A DNA stretch of 38,021 nt from Bacillota bacterium (GCA_023388435.1 JAEWGG010000035.1:1-38021); one strand, 5' to 3'. Positions 17,242-25,579 are shown, counted from the stretch's first letter. The notes: a model not told the origin generated them from the sequence alone. Made by a program: numbers and translations.

Positions 17242-18033
17242 TTAGGGCTGCTTGCCGATGTAGGCCAGGATGCCGCCGTCGACATAGAGAACATGTCCAT
17301 TGACGAAGTTCGAGGCGTCGGAGGCCAGGAAGACTGCGGGGCCAACCAGGTCCTCAGGCTCGCCCCAGCGCGCGGCTGGAGTCTTGGCGATGATGAAGCT
17401 GTCGAAGGGGTGGCGGCTGCCATCAGCCTGCTTCTCGCGCAGCGGTGCGGTCTGGGGGGTGGCGATGTAGCCCGGCCCAATACCGTTACACTGGATGTTG
17501 TGTTCACCGTATTCGGAGGCGATGTTGCGGGTTAGCATCTTCAGACCACCCTTGGCGGCGGCGTAGGCGCTGACGGTTTCACGGCCCAGCTCACTCATCA
17601 TGCTGCAGATGTTGATAATCTTGCCATGGCCCTTCTTGATCATGGAGGGGATGACGGCCTTACTGACAATGAAGGGGGCGTTCAGGTCCACGTCGATGAC
17701 CTGGCGGAAGTCCTTCGCGCTCATCTCGATCATCGGGATACGCTTGATGATACCCGCGTTGTTTACCAGGATGTCGATTACGCCGACTTCCTTCTCAATT
17801 GTCTTGACGAGCTCGTTCACTGCGTCCTCGTCCGTGACATCGCAGACATAGCCATGGGCATCGATGCCCACTTCCTTGTAGGCGGCGAGGCCCTTGTCCA
17901 CGAGTTCCTGCTTGATGTCATTGAATACGATGGTCGCACCTGCCTCGGCCAGACCCTTGGCGATGGCGAAGCCGATGCCGTAGCTGGCGCCCGTGATGAG
18001 GGCGACCTTATCCTTTAGTGAAAACTGAGTCAT
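17242..18033 (-). CDS. Gluconate 5-dehydrogenase-like short-chain dehydrogenase
   Basis: A 263-residue classical SDR. The cofactor motif TGASYGIG is at 14-21, NNAG at 91-94, and the catalytic triad is S144, Y157 and K161 (SAYAAAKGG). The N-terminus FSLKDKVALITGASYGIGFAIA and IVFNDIKQE are strongly typical of gluconate 5-dehydrogenases (IdnO/Gno), which interconvert 5-keto-gluconate and gluconate; KduD is a close alternative. GGAGG precedes the ATG. The gene stands alone, with a candidate operator palindrome in its promoter. No gluconate kinase or permease is nearby. Confidence 0.9.
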   Translation of the reverse strand: MTQFSLKDKVALITGASYGIGFAIAKGLAEAGATIVFNDIKQELVDKGLAAYKEVGIDAHGYVCDVTDEDAVNELVKTIEKEVGVIDILVNNAGIIKRIPMIEMSAKDFRQVIDVDLNAPFIVSKAVIPSMIKKGHGKIINICSMMSELGRETVSAYAAAKGGLKMLTRNIASEYGEHNIQCNGIGPGYIATPQTAPLREKQADGSRHPFDSFIIAKTPAARWGEPEDLVGPAVFLASDASNFVNGHVLYVDGGILAYIGKQP

Positions 18034-18064
18034 ATCTCAATCCTCCTATTCTGTGGTAGCTATA

Positions 18065-18100
18065 AGTATACATGACTTAAGAAGAACTTGCATACAAGTT
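18065..18100 (-). promoter_or_regulatory. SDR promoter with GntR-like palindromic operator
   Basis: AACTTGCATACAAGTT (18085-18100) is a palindrome with perfect 6-base arms around CATA. On the minus strand TATACT (18070-18065) fits a -10 element, which puts the palindrome over the -35 region, a good position for a repressor. The TTGTATGCAA core resembles GntR-family operators of sugar-acid genes. The -35 itself is poor. Confidence 0.55.
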
Positions 18101-18146
18101 GCCCGTGTACGTACCTTTCCTATTCATCAATATCCTGCGACACAGG

Positions 18147-18191
18147 ACAGGGCCCGCAGCTGACCTGAGAACGTCAGCCTGCGGGCCCTGT
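18147..18191. other. Long GC-rich stem-loop downstream of the siderophore operon
   Basis: ACAGGGCCCGCAG-CTGAC (18147-18164) pairs with GTCAG-C-CTGCGGGCCCTGT (18173-18191), an 18-bp stem with one bulged base and an 8-base loop. No T-tract follows on either strand, so it is not a textbook intrinsic terminator. It may protect the 3' end of the operon mRNA or act in factor-dependent termination. Confidence 0.6.
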
Positions 18192-18229
18192 GCGGGCCTC
18201 CGATGGAGGCCTCGCTGCTGGGGCACTGC

Positions 18230-19273
18230 TTACTTGAGGCCCAGCCCCTTTTCCAGGTCCTGAATCATGACATCCAGGGCGTGAATGCCACCCTCGGCGA
18301 TGTACCAGACATCGGGGCTGGACAGGTACACGGCCTGCTTGTTCTTAATGGCCTGCGTGTCCTTGGTCAGGTCATTCTCCACAATCTCCTTGGCGGCCTT
18401 GGCGTCTTTGGCGTTAATGGCCGCATCGCGGTCCAGAATGAAGAGGTACTGGGGATCCTTCTCAACGAGGAATTCGAAGGAGGCCTCATTGCCGTGCGTG
18501 GAGGTCTCTTTCTCCTTCTCAACACCGAGGTTCTTGAAGCCCACTTCCTTGCCGATGAGCGAGCAGCGCCCATCGTTGCCCAGAACATTCAGGGCACCCT
18601 TGGTTACCAGGCCGACGATGGCCGTCTTATCCTTGGCAAAGTCCTGAAGGGCGGAGATGCGCTGCTTGAAGGCGTCAAAACGCTTGTCCACTTCGTCCTC
18701 CAGACCGAAGATGGAGGCGATGGTGTGGGCGTTCTCCCTGCTGCTTTCCACAACGCCCTTTTCCCGGTCGATGGAGAGGAAAACCACGGGGGCGATTTGC
18801 GAGAGCTGGTCATAGGACTTGGCCAGACGGCCGCCGATAAAGATCAGGTCAGGCTGGGCGGCATGGATGGCCTCCAGATCAGCCTCCTTGACCGTGCCGA
18901 GATTGGCCAGGCCCTCGCGGCCCAGGATGGGCTGGAGGTAGTCAATCTTGCCGCTGGAGGAGCCGACAACGCGGTCACCCAGGCCGAGTTCCTGCAGGAT
19001 ATCCAGGCTGGCCATGTCCAGGACGGCCAGGCGCTTGGCATCGTAGGGGACCTCGAGATCCACCAGCTTCTTTTCGCCGTTGAAGCTCTTGATCTGGACC
19101 TTGTCTTTCTTGACCGCCTTTTGCTCCTGGCTGCCCGCGGAACTCTGCTCCGCGCTCGCCTTGGATTCCGGAGCCTTGCTGCTGTCCGTCTGCTTGGTCG
19201 TGGACTGGGCCCCGCAGGCGACCAGGGAGGCGCCGAGCAGGGCGGTGGCGATGAATAGGCTAAGTCTCTTCAT
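18230..19273 (-). CDS. Siderophore-binding lipoprotein (FatB/CeuE/YclQ-like)
   Basis: A 347-residue lipoprotein with lipobox LVAC and acylated cysteine at residue 20, then a Ser/Lys/Gln-rich linker to about residue 50. The fold is a periplasmic-binding type III domain: KRLAVLDMASLDILQELGLG, AAQPDLIFIGGRLAKSYDQL and the later YLFILDRDAAI are landmark segments of catecholate-siderophore receptors. GAGGA lies eight bases before the ATG at 19273; a longer frame upstream has no ribosome binding site. It is the last gene of the four-gene importer operon whose order (permease, permease, ATPase, receptor) equals that of yclNOPQ. Petrobactin or another catecholate is the best guess for the ligand. Confidence 0.93.
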   Translation of the reverse strand: MKRLSLFIATALLGASLVACGAQSTTKQTDSSKAPESKASAEQSSAGSQEQKAVKKDKVQIKSFNGEKKLVDLEVPYDAKRLAVLDMASLDILQELGLGDRVVGSSSGKIDYLQPILGREGLANLGTVKEADLEAIHAAQPDLIFIGGRLAKSYDQLSQIAPVVFLSIDREKGVVESSRENAHTIASIFGLEDEVDKRFDAFKQRISALQDFAKDKTAIVGLVTKGALNVLGNDGRCSLIGKEVGFKNLGVEKEKETSTHGNEASFEFLVEKDPQYLFILDRDAAINAKDAKAAKEIVENDLTKDTQAIKNKQAVYLSSPDVWYIAEGGIHALDVMIQDLEKGLGLK

Positions 19274-19337
19274 CTCTTTTATCCTCAATTCTAGTGGATT
19301 TTCTCTATGCAAAAGGCGGAGGAGACCGCCTGAAGCA

Positions 19338-20090
19338 TCAATAGTAGAGGGCCAGGGGGCGGCCCTTGACTTCGATGACCTCGAAGTCAACCTTATAGAT
19401 GTCGCGGAGCCGTTCCGGGGTCATGACCTCAGAGACGGGGCCGAAACTGTGAATTTTACCTTCTACAAAAGCGCAGATATAGTCGCTGTAAAAGGCGGCG
19501 TAATTGATTTCGTGCAGGACCAGGATGACCGTCTTGCCGAGTTCATCACAGAGGCGGCGCACCGTTTTCATCAGATTCGCCGCATGGAAGATATCCAGGT
19601 TGTTGGTGGGTTCGTCCAGGAGGATGTACTCCGTATCCTGGGCCAGGACCATGGCGATATAGGCCCTCTGGCGCTGGCCGCCGGAGAGCTCATCGATAAA
19701 GCGGTCCTGGAAGTCCTCCAGCTGCATGTACTGTATGGCCTGGTCGACGATGCGGATGTCGGCTTCGTTGAGACGGCTGCCGGAATAGGGAAAACGGCCG
19801 AACTGGACCAGCTCACGGACGGTCAGCTTCATGTTGATGTTGTTGTGCTGGGTCAGGATGGCCAGGTGCTTGGCCAGCTCCTTACTTTTCCAGTCCTGGA
19901 TATCCTTTTCCGCAAAGAGCACCTGGCCGCTGTCTCGGGCGATGAGGCGGGAGATGATGTTGAGTACGGTGGACTTACCAGCGCCGTTTGGGCCAATAAG
20001 GGAGAGCACCTGGCCCTTGGGGATTTCGAAGCTGACCCCATCCACAACGAGTTTTCCGTCATAAGATTTCTTTAACTGGTCTATCTGCAT
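19338..20090 (-). CDS. Siderophore ABC importer ATP-binding protein
   Basis: A 250-residue FepC/YclP-type ATPase with Walker A GPNGAGKST at 33-41, the Q-loop in LAILTQHNNIN, signature ELSGGQRQRAYIA, Walker B YILLDEPTNNLD and switch histidine in LVLHEINYA. The AYIAMVLAQDTEYILLDEP form is typical of iron-siderophore importers. AAAGGAAAAACC precedes the ATG. The gene lies 31 bases after the second permease and 64 bases before the receptor gene. Confidence 0.96.
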   Translation of the reverse strand: MQIDQLKKSYDGKLVVDGVSFEIPKGQVLSLIGPNGAGKSTVLNIISRLIARDSGQVLFAEKDIQDWKSKELAKHLAILTQHNNINMKLTVRELVQFGRFPYSGSRLNEADIRIVDQAIQYMQLEDFQDRFIDELSGGQRQRAYIAMVLAQDTEYILLDEPTNNLDIFHAANLMKTVRRLCDELGKTVILVLHEINYAAFYSDYICAFVEGKIHSFGPVSEVMTPERLRDIYKVDFEVIEVKGRPLALYY

Positions 20091-20121
20091 GGTTTTTCCT
20101 TTCGTGGCAGCTTAGGGCAGC

Positions 20122-21225
20122 TTAGGTCAGGGACTTGCGGGTGAGGATGAGGTAGAGGAAGTAGATTCCGCCGCCCACCGTGATGAAGACGCTGATCGGC
20201 ACGGCATAGTGCATGTACTGTTCGACAATGCTCTGCCCCCCAACCAGGGCGATGACACCGAAGAGGGCGGAGGCGGGAATAAGCTGGCTGTGGCGGTAGC
20301 CCTGAATGCACTGGCGGGCGAGATTGGCGAGGATCAGGCCGAGAAAAGAAATCGGGCCGACCATCGCCGTGGCCACGGCAATGCAGAGTACCACCCCGAG
20401 CATGAGGCGCTGGACACAGCGCTCATAGGGGACGCCCAGGTTGATGGCGACATCCCGGCCCATGGTGATGACGTCCAGCAGGCGTAGCTGACGGTAGCAG
20501 AAGATCAGGATGAGCCCAATGAGAATGAGGCCAAAACTGATGAGCTTCGTATTGGAGCGGTAAAAGCTGGCAACCAGGGAGGACAGGAGGGCGTCGTATT
20601 CGTTGGGATCCATAAGCCGCGTCATAGCGGACTGGAGGGAGCCAAAAAAGGAGGTGAGTATGGTTCCCACGAGGAGGACGTAGAGCACATTGTGCCTGGT
20701 CTTTTTAAAGAGATAGGAATATATAAAGGTCGCGATGACACCCATGAGGACAATGTCCAGGAAGAAGCTGTAATTCTGATTCAGGACAAGCACGCTGCCC
20801 GAACCGAGGACAAAAACAACAGCAGTGTGAATGAGGGTGTAGAGGGAGTTCATGCCAAGTAGGCAGGGGGTGACAATGTTGTTGCGGATAACGGATTGGA
20901 ATACTAAGGAGGCCCCGCCTATGGCGAAGGCGGTAATGACCATGACAATGAGCTTGGGCAGGCGGAGGTTCAAGGCAAAAGCCAGACGCTCCGGATTCTG
21001 GAAATCCAGATTGTGGAGGAGGTAAAAGGCGCAGGCCGCAAGGGCGAGGAGACTGAGGACGAGCAGCCGGATCCGGCCGCGGGCCAGCTGTCGGCGCTGG
21101 ATGAGCTGGGCCCGTTCGGCGCCGGCAATGAGGGCCGGGCTGAGGACCTGATCCAGCGGGAGGGAGAGACTGCCCAGCTGGGTCTCCAGTATGGGGCTTG
21201 TCGACGTGGGGGAGGATTGGAACAT
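20122..21225 (-). CDS. Siderophore ABC importer permease 2 (FecCD family)
   Basis: A 367-residue permease with the FecCD fold and about nine to ten helices. Recognisable elements are LPKLIVMVITAFAIGGASLVFQSVIRNNIVTP near the N-terminal half and AINLGVPYERC with GPISFLGLILANLAR in the C-terminal half, the region contacting the ATPase. The N-terminal 50 residues are a cytosolic polar extension, longer than in many homologues. AGGAG lies upstream of the ATG. It follows the other permease gene by 45 bases. With its neighbour it forms the heterodimeric channel. Confidence 0.95.
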   Translation of the reverse strand: MFQSSPTSTSPILETQLGSLSLPLDQVLSPALIAGAERAQLIQRRQLARGRIRLLVLSLLALAACAFYLLHNLDFQNPERLAFALNLRLPKLIVMVITAFAIGGASLVFQSVIRNNIVTPCLLGMNSLYTLIHTAVVFVLGSGSVLVLNQNYSFFLDIVLMGVIATFIYSYLFKKTRHNVLYVLLVGTILTSFFGSLQSAMTRLMDPNEYDALLSSLVASFYRSNTKLISFGLILIGLILIFCYRQLRLLDVITMGRDVAINLGVPYERCVQRLMLGVVLCIAVATAMVGPISFLGLILANLARQCIQGYRHSQLIPASALFGVIALVGGQSIVEQYMHYAVPISVFITVGGGIYFLYLILTRKSLT

Positions 21226-21270
21226 AGGGGACTCCTTAGCTGCTTGGCGCAGGGAAAGCGTCTGTGCGCT

Positions 21271-22287
21271 TCAACGTATCTGGGCGCAGCTGCCCTCGGC
21301 GGGCAGGGGCCTGGGATTCCGTCTGCGGCGGGGTTTGAGCTTCTGAATGAGCAGCAGGGCGAAGACCACGCTGCCCAGGATGCCGATAATGAGACCAATA
21401 GGCAGTTCATAGGGGGCGATGACCAGGCGGGCCAGGACGTCGCAGACCAGGACGAAGAGGCAGCCGAAGAGGGCCGTGTCGATGAGCGTCCCGCGGATCT
21501 TATCCCCCTTAAACATGGCCACCACATTGGGTACGATCAGGCCGATGAACGAGATGGAACCGACCACCGAGACGATGGCCGCCGTGATCAGGGCCGAGAG
21601 GCTCAGCCCGCCGAAGAGGACGAGCTTGTAGGGCACGCCGAGATTGCGTGAGAAGTCACGGCCCATGCCGACAATATTGAAGTGATTGGCATAGATGAAG
21701 GCGAGCAGGATCAGTGGAAGGGCCATATAGACCAGTTCATAGCGCCCGCGCAGGACCATCGAAAAAGAGCCGACGAGAAAGGAGGCCAGGGCCTGATTCA
21801 GTTCGAAGCGGAAGGCGAAGTAGCTGGTCAGGCCTCCAATGACGTTGCCAAACATAATGCCCACCAGGGGAACCATGGCGGCGTTCTTATACTGGATGCG
21901 CTGGATGAAAAATACAAAAATCCAGGTGCCCAGCATGGCGAAGCCAAAGGAGAAGAGGGCCTTGCCCCAGAGGCTGGCCTGGGGGTAGCAGATCAGCGCG
22001 AAGAGGATGCCCAGCTGGGCGGAGGAGATGGTCGCTCCCGTACTCGGAGAGACGAACTTATTCATGCAGAGCTGCTGCATGATCAGGCCCGCGACACTCA
22101 TTCCGGAACCCGTGCAGAGTATGGCCAGGAGTCGCGGTAGACGCGAACTCAAAAACACGTGCCAGGCCTCAGGATTGCCCGACAGGAGGGTCTCCAGGCG
22201 GAGGTCCAGAACGCCGACAAAGAGCGAGGCGAAGGAGCATATAAGCAGGGCCAGAGCCAGAATCCAGGTGCTGCGATAACGCCGCAT
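21271..22287 (-). CDS. Siderophore ABC importer permease 1 (FecCD family)
   Basis: A 338-residue FecCD permease and the first gene of the siderophore operon. The N-terminal SSRLPRLLAILCTGSGMSVAG and LCMNKFVSPSTGATISSAQLG stretches and the later NLGVPYKLVL and SISFIGLIVPNV motifs are diagnostic. GAGGACCCTC precedes the ATG. The C-terminal tail is Arg/Pro-rich. Upstream lies an AT-rich promoter with a Fur-like box, so the operon is likely iron-repressed. Confidence 0.95.
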   Translation of the reverse strand: MRRYRSTWILALALLICSFASLFVGVLDLRLETLLSGNPEAWHVFLSSRLPRLLAILCTGSGMSVAGLIMQQLCMNKFVSPSTGATISSAQLGILFALICYPQASLWGKALFSFGFAMLGTWIFVFFIQRIQYKNAAMVPLVGIMFGNVIGGLTSYFAFRFELNQALASFLVGSFSMVLRGRYELVYMALPLILLAFIYANHFNIVGMGRDFSRNLGVPYKLVLFGGLSLSALITAAIVSVVGSISFIGLIVPNVVAMFKGDKIRGTLIDTALFGCLFVLVCDVLARLVIAPYELPIGLIIGILGSVVFALLLIQKLKPRRRRNPRPLPAEGSCAQIR

Positions 22288-22352
22288 GAGGGTCCTCTTT
22301 CTAAAACCGGTTGTGATTACTGTAGTTAGCGGGAGATGACTTGAGGAAATAT

Positions 22353-22373
22353 AAATGATAGTTATTGCTAATT
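22353..22373. promoter_or_regulatory. Fur-like box upstream of the siderophore operon
   Basis: The core TGATAGTTATTGCTA (22356-22370) matches the 7-1-7 Fur-type consensus TGATAATnATTATCA at about ten of fourteen fixed positions. It lies about 70 bases before the first permease ATG in an AT-rich region. Position and function of the operon make Fur control plausible. Confidence 0.6.
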
Positions 22374-22431
22374 CAAGTGCAGATTAGAAAAATTGCAAAT
22401 AGTGTGACCTGCATCGAATTTTTCAGAGGGC

Positions 22432-22460
22432 TTGACAAGCGTATTGTGATAGGTGAAAAT
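22432..22460 (+). promoter_or_regulatory. tRNA-Thr promoter
   Basis: A perfect TTGACA (22432-22437) is followed after exactly 17 bases by GAAAAT (22455-22460), 14 bases before the tRNA 5' end. Confidence 0.65.
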
Positions 22461-22473
22461 AGCTCCTGCTGCC

Positions 22474-22549
22474 GCCACTTTAGCTCAGTAGGTAGAGCGC
22501 ATCCATGGTAAGGATGAGGTCGCCGGTTCGATCCCGGCAAGTGGCTCCA
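22474..22549 (+). tRNA. tRNA-Thr (anticodon GGT)
   Basis: A 76-base tRNA with encoded CCA. The acceptor arm GCCACTT pairs with AAGTGGC and is followed by discriminator T and CCA. The D arm is GCTCAGTAGGTAGAGC, the anticodon stem CATCC/GGATG encloses loop ATGGTAA, giving anticodon GGT (threonine, codons ACC/ACT), and the T arm is GCCGG-TTCGATC-CCGGC. All stems are perfectly paired. Confidence 0.97.
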
Positions 22550-22550
22550 G

Positions 22551-22581
22551 GACCCAGGTCTCTGCGCCTGGGTCTTTTTTT
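22551..22581 (+). terminator. Rho-independent terminator after tRNA-Thr
   Basis: GACCCAGG (22551-22558) pairs with CCTGGGTC (22567-22574), followed by seven T. It begins one base after the tRNA CCA end. Confidence 0.92.
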
Positions 22582-22746
22582 GTCCAAATACTTCCGGCTT
22601 TTCAGAACAAAAATGGACTGTGTTAGGCGTGAATTGCCTGCTCATCCTCTATAAGTTTATGCATACCGTCTAAATTTGCTTGTGGAAATCCCTGTTCTGA
22701 TGGTATGATTGTCCTGTTCTTGGGAGGGGGAGAGAGGAGTATATCT

Positions 22747-24699
22747 ATGAAGTGTATGAAGCGTGGGACTGCGCTGCTCTTGGGCTTGGCCCTCTTATCT
22801 GGACCGCTGTTGTCACCTGGCTCCGGGTCCCTGCGGGCCCAGACCCTGACGCCGAGTCCTGGGGCGGTGGAAGTCTATCAGACCGTCAAGGGTGGCGCGA
22901 TGGATGAGCGCCTGCCCGACATGTATTTCTCCGGGGCGGACCAGGGCCGGCCAGAGCACGCTCGAATCTCCGCTCTGCCTGGCCAGTTGCGCCAGGAATT
23001 GCTGGGCCTGGGCGGGGCCATGACGGAGGCCAGCGCATATAACTTGGAGCGCCTGAGTCCGGAACAGAAAGAAGAGGTCTATGCGGCCTACTACGGAGAG
23101 GAGGGGGCCCACTACTCCCTGCTGCGCTCGACGATTGGTTCCGCGGACTTCTCTGTGAAGAGTTACAGCTATGCCGATGAGCCGAGCGATGATCCCAGCA
23201 TTCCCAATTTTGATCTGGGACACGACTGGGACTATGTGATTCCAGCGCTCCAGAAGCTCTACAGCTACCGTCCGGATGTCCTGCACTATGCGGCTCCCTG
23301 GGCTCCCCCAGCCTGGATGAAGACCCGTGGGGTGCGGCGGGGAGAGACCGGCACGGCAGGTCTGTCCCTGAAGGACAATTCCCTGAATCCCGCATACTAT
23401 CCCCATTATGCCAATTATCTGGTGAAGTACCTCCAGGCCTACGCTGAGCTGGGTATGCCGATCTATTCGCTGTCCCTGCAGAATGAGTCGCAGAACAATC
23501 CGAAATGGGAGGCCTGTACCTGGTCCATACCCGCCACGATCACGTTTATCGGCCAGCATCTGGGCCCGGCTCTGGACAGGGCTGGTCTGGATCCCAAGCT
23601 GCTCATCTGGGACTGGGACAAGGGCAATGACCCCATGCATGCGGACGGCTTTATTGCTTATAACGAGGGGGTTCTGGCAGATGAGACTGCGGCCCGCTAT
23701 ATCGACGGCATCGCCTTCCACTGGTACGCCGGTGATCTCTGGCACGAGATTGCGGGCAAGCCGATGTGGTCGCGGGACTTCTACAGCCTGGATCAGCTAC
23801 AGCGCAGCCATCCTGAAGTTGAGCTGCATGCGACGGAGGCCTGTCAGGAAAAGGGCCCTTGGCTGGGGAGCTTCGATCCTGCAGACCGCTATATCTACGA
23901 CATTCTGAATGACTTTGAGCATGGGACGAAGAGCTGGATTGACTGGAATCTTCTGCTGGACTCTGAGGGGGGACCGACGCAGGGTGTCGTCAATCAGTGC
24001 CACGCCCCGATTATGATTTCGGAATCGGGAAGTCTGCTGTACAATCCGGCTTACTACATCCTGAAACGCCTGAGCCGGGAGATCCAGCCAGGCGCCAGGT
24101 CCGTAGCGACGGTCTCCAGCACGGAGAGCGTCGAGCGTACGCTGGTGCGGCGGACAGACGGCCGATATGCAGCCTTCCTTGGTAACGTCCAGGACTATGC
24201 TCAGACGGTGGACTATGTTCATGACCAGCAGCTCCTGACGCTGACCCTGCCGCCGCACTCCATGACCACGTTGGTCTATGAGGCTCCGGGCAGCCTCCAG
24301 GAATTGCCAGTGCAGGCCGCGGAGGCCTCCAGTGTGGAGTGGCACCCCTGGAGAAATTATGGAGCAGCCAAGGCCATTGACGGCGATCCGAACACACGCT
24401 GGGCCAGTGACTGGAAGGATCAGCAGCATCTGACACTGGATCTGGGAGAGACGCGCGTGCTGAGCGCGGTGGCCCTGGACTTCGAGTGCGGAGCTGATGC
24501 GGCCTTTGCCATTCAGGTCTCAGATGACGGGCTGGACTTCCGCAATGTTTCTGTTGTGGAAGCGAGGACCTATGCCAGCGCTGCCAAGGCGCAGGTGAAT
24601 TTTGACCCGGTGGCGGCGCGCTATGTTCGCTTCCTGGGTATTCAGCGCAGCAATCGCTACGGCTTCTCCTTGCGGGAGATGCAGGTCTTTGGATACTGA
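22747..24699 (+). CDS. Secreted GH30 glycoside hydrolase with C-terminal discoidin-like domain
   Basis: A 650-residue exported enzyme. The signal peptide spans about residues 1-33 (MKCMKRG, long hydrophobic core, cleavage near LRAQT). The catalytic domain is GH30 (glucosylceramidase/endo-beta-1,6-glucanase type): LLGLGGAMTEASAYNL, YAAPWAPPAWMKTRG, the acid/base E247 in SLQNES and the nucleophile E364 in HATEACQ. A beta-sandwich cap follows, then an F5/8 type C (CBM32-like) domain from about 520 to the end with AAKAIDGDPNTRWAS and a closing REMQVFGY. GAGGAG precedes the ATG at 22747. No LPXTG or other anchor is visible, so it is likely released. Substrate may be a beta-1,6-glucan, glucosylceramide or host glycan. 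Confidence 0.93.
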   Translation: MKCMKRGTALLLGLALLSGPLLSPGSGSLRAQTLTPSPGAVEVYQTVKGGAMDERLPDMYFSGADQGRPEHARISALPGQLRQELLGLGGAMTEASAYNLERLSPEQKEEVYAAYYGEEGAHYSLLRSTIGSADFSVKSYSYADEPSDDPSIPNFDLGHDWDYVIPALQKLYSYRPDVLHYAAPWAPPAWMKTRGVRRGETGTAGLSLKDNSLNPAYYPHYANYLVKYLQAYAELGMPIYSLSLQNESQNNPKWEACTWSIPATITFIGQHLGPALDRAGLDPKLLIWDWDKGNDPMHADGFIAYNEGVLADETAARYIDGIAFHWYAGDLWHEIAGKPMWSRDFYSLDQLQRSHPEVELHATEACQEKGPWLGSFDPADRYIYDILNDFEHGTKSWIDWNLLLDSEGGPTQGVVNQCHAPIMISESGSLLYNPAYYILKRLSREIQPGARSVATVSSTESVERTLVRRTDGRYAAFLGNVQDYAQTVDYVHDQQLLTLTLPPHSMTTLVYEAPGSLQELPVQAAEASSVEWHPWRNYGAAKAIDGDPNTRWASDWKDQQHLTLDLGETRVLSAVALDFECGADAAFAIQVSDDGLDFRNVSVVEARTYASAAKAQVNFDPVAARYVRFLGIQRSNRYGFSLREMQVFGY

Positions 24700-24732
24700 G
24701 TGCGAAGGTTCTTAATTTTAGAGCCGCGATCT

Positions 24733-24768
24733 AAAAGGGCCGTCAGATATGTTCTGACGGCCCTTTTC
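24733..24768 (+). terminator. Rho-independent terminator after GH30 gene
   Basis: AAAAGGGCCGTCAG (24733-24746) pairs perfectly with CTGACGGCCCTTTT (24754-24767). Confidence 0.92.
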
Positions 24769-24829
24769 ATTCTGGGACTTCCAGGTGAAGGGGGCGGAGG
24801 AAGGACAGGGCATCCGTAGCATATTGTTT

Positions 24830-24867
24830 TGATAATGAGTGAATTTATCGATAATTAGCGCTATAAT
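24830..24867 (+). promoter_or_regulatory. rex promoter region with Fur-like half-site and palindrome
   Basis: TATAAT (24862-24867) is a perfect -10 about 55 bases upstream of rex. Just upstream are TGATAAT (24830-24836), a Fur-type half-site, and the perfect palindrome TTATCGATAA (24846-24855 approximately). No canonical Rex operator (TTGTGAAnnnnTTCACAA) is present, so autoregulation by Rex is not obvious. Confidence 0.45.
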
Positions 24868-24922
24868 GTTGTATGCCAGACGGCAAAATTCACGTTAATA
24901 CAGGAAGGTGTGGTGGACAGTC

Positions 24923-25579
24923 ATGGCTACAGAGTATAAGAGCCATCATGGGGAGGCCAAGAACCTGCCCCAGCCTAGCTTGCGGCGCATGCCCCTCTAT
25001 TTTGCCTATCTGAAAGAGCTGGCAGAGGCGGGGCAGAAGCGTATTTCCTCGGCGGTGATTGCGGCGGAGCTGAACCTGCATCCGGTTCAGGTGCGTAAGG
25101 ACCTGGCCCTTACGGAGGTGACAGGACGGCCGCGCACCGGCTTCGATGTCCAGGCCCTGCTGACGGATATCCGCCGGCTCCTGGACTATGACAATGTGAA
25201 AAAGGCGGTCGTGGTCGGCGCGGGCCACCTCGGCAAGGCCCTCCTGGCCTACCACGGCTTCCAGGAATTTGGCCTGCAACTTGTGGCGGCGGTGGATAGC
25301 AATCCGGAGGTGATTGGCAGTCACGTTGGCGAGGTCGAGGTGGCGGCCATGGAAGACCTGCCACGCCTTGTCCGTGATGGGCAGATTCGCATCGGCATTA
25401 TTACGACACCGGCGGCCGTGGCCCAGGACTGCTGTGACCGTTTGGTGGCGGCGGGCATCGAGGCCATCTGGAATTTTGCCCCTATCCATCTCCAGGTTCC
25501 AGAGCAGGTGGTTCTCCAGCATGAGAACATCGCTGTTTCACTTTCCCTGCTTTCCAAGCGTCTCTCCGATGCGGAGTGA
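24923..25579 (+). CDS. rex: Redox-sensing transcriptional repressor Rex
   Basis: A 218-residue Rex protein, which senses the NADH/NAD+ ratio and represses fermentation and energy genes when NAD+ is high. The N-terminal winged helix (about 18-75) contains RRMPLYFAYLKELAEAG, RISSAVIAAELNLHPVQVRKDLA and GRPRTGF. The Rossmann domain has VVVGAGHLGKALL with GAGHLG at 99-104, then AAVDSNPEVIG and WNFAPIHLQVPEQVVLQHENIA. I chose the ATG at 24923; an in-frame GTG at 24908 touches the AGGAAG sequence. It stands just upstream of the aromatic biosynthesis genes, without evident functional link. Confidence 0.96.
   Translation: MATEYKSHHGEAKNLPQPSLRRMPLYFAYLKELAEAGQKRISSAVIAAELNLHPVQVRKDLALTEVTGRPRTGFDVQALLTDIRRLLDYDNVKKAVVVGAGHLGKALLAYHGFQEFGLQLVAAVDSNPEVIGSHVGEVEVAAMEDLPRLVRDGQIRIGIITTPAAVAQDCCDRLVAAGIEAIWNFAPIHLQVPEQVVLQHENIAVSLSLLSKRLSDAE

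Noticed and set aside
18203..19258. Plus-strand open frame of 351 codons opposite the siderophore-binding lipoprotein
   Set aside because: It is antisense to a gene with a clear lipobox, ribosome binding site and family match; its composition is that expected of a GC-rich complementary strand.
22373..22645. Minus-strand open frame of 90 codons across the tRNA-Thr gene
   Set aside because: It is the familiar spurious translation of the complement of a tRNA gene and its terminator, with no ribosome binding site.
22813..23745. Minus-strand open frame of 310 codons opposite the GH30 gene
   Set aside because: Shadow of the glycosidase coding strand without its own expression signals.
24839..24922. 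Rex operator for autoregulation upstream of rex
   Set aside because: GTGAAT and TTCACG words occur but not in the TTGTGAAnnnnTTCACAA arrangement.
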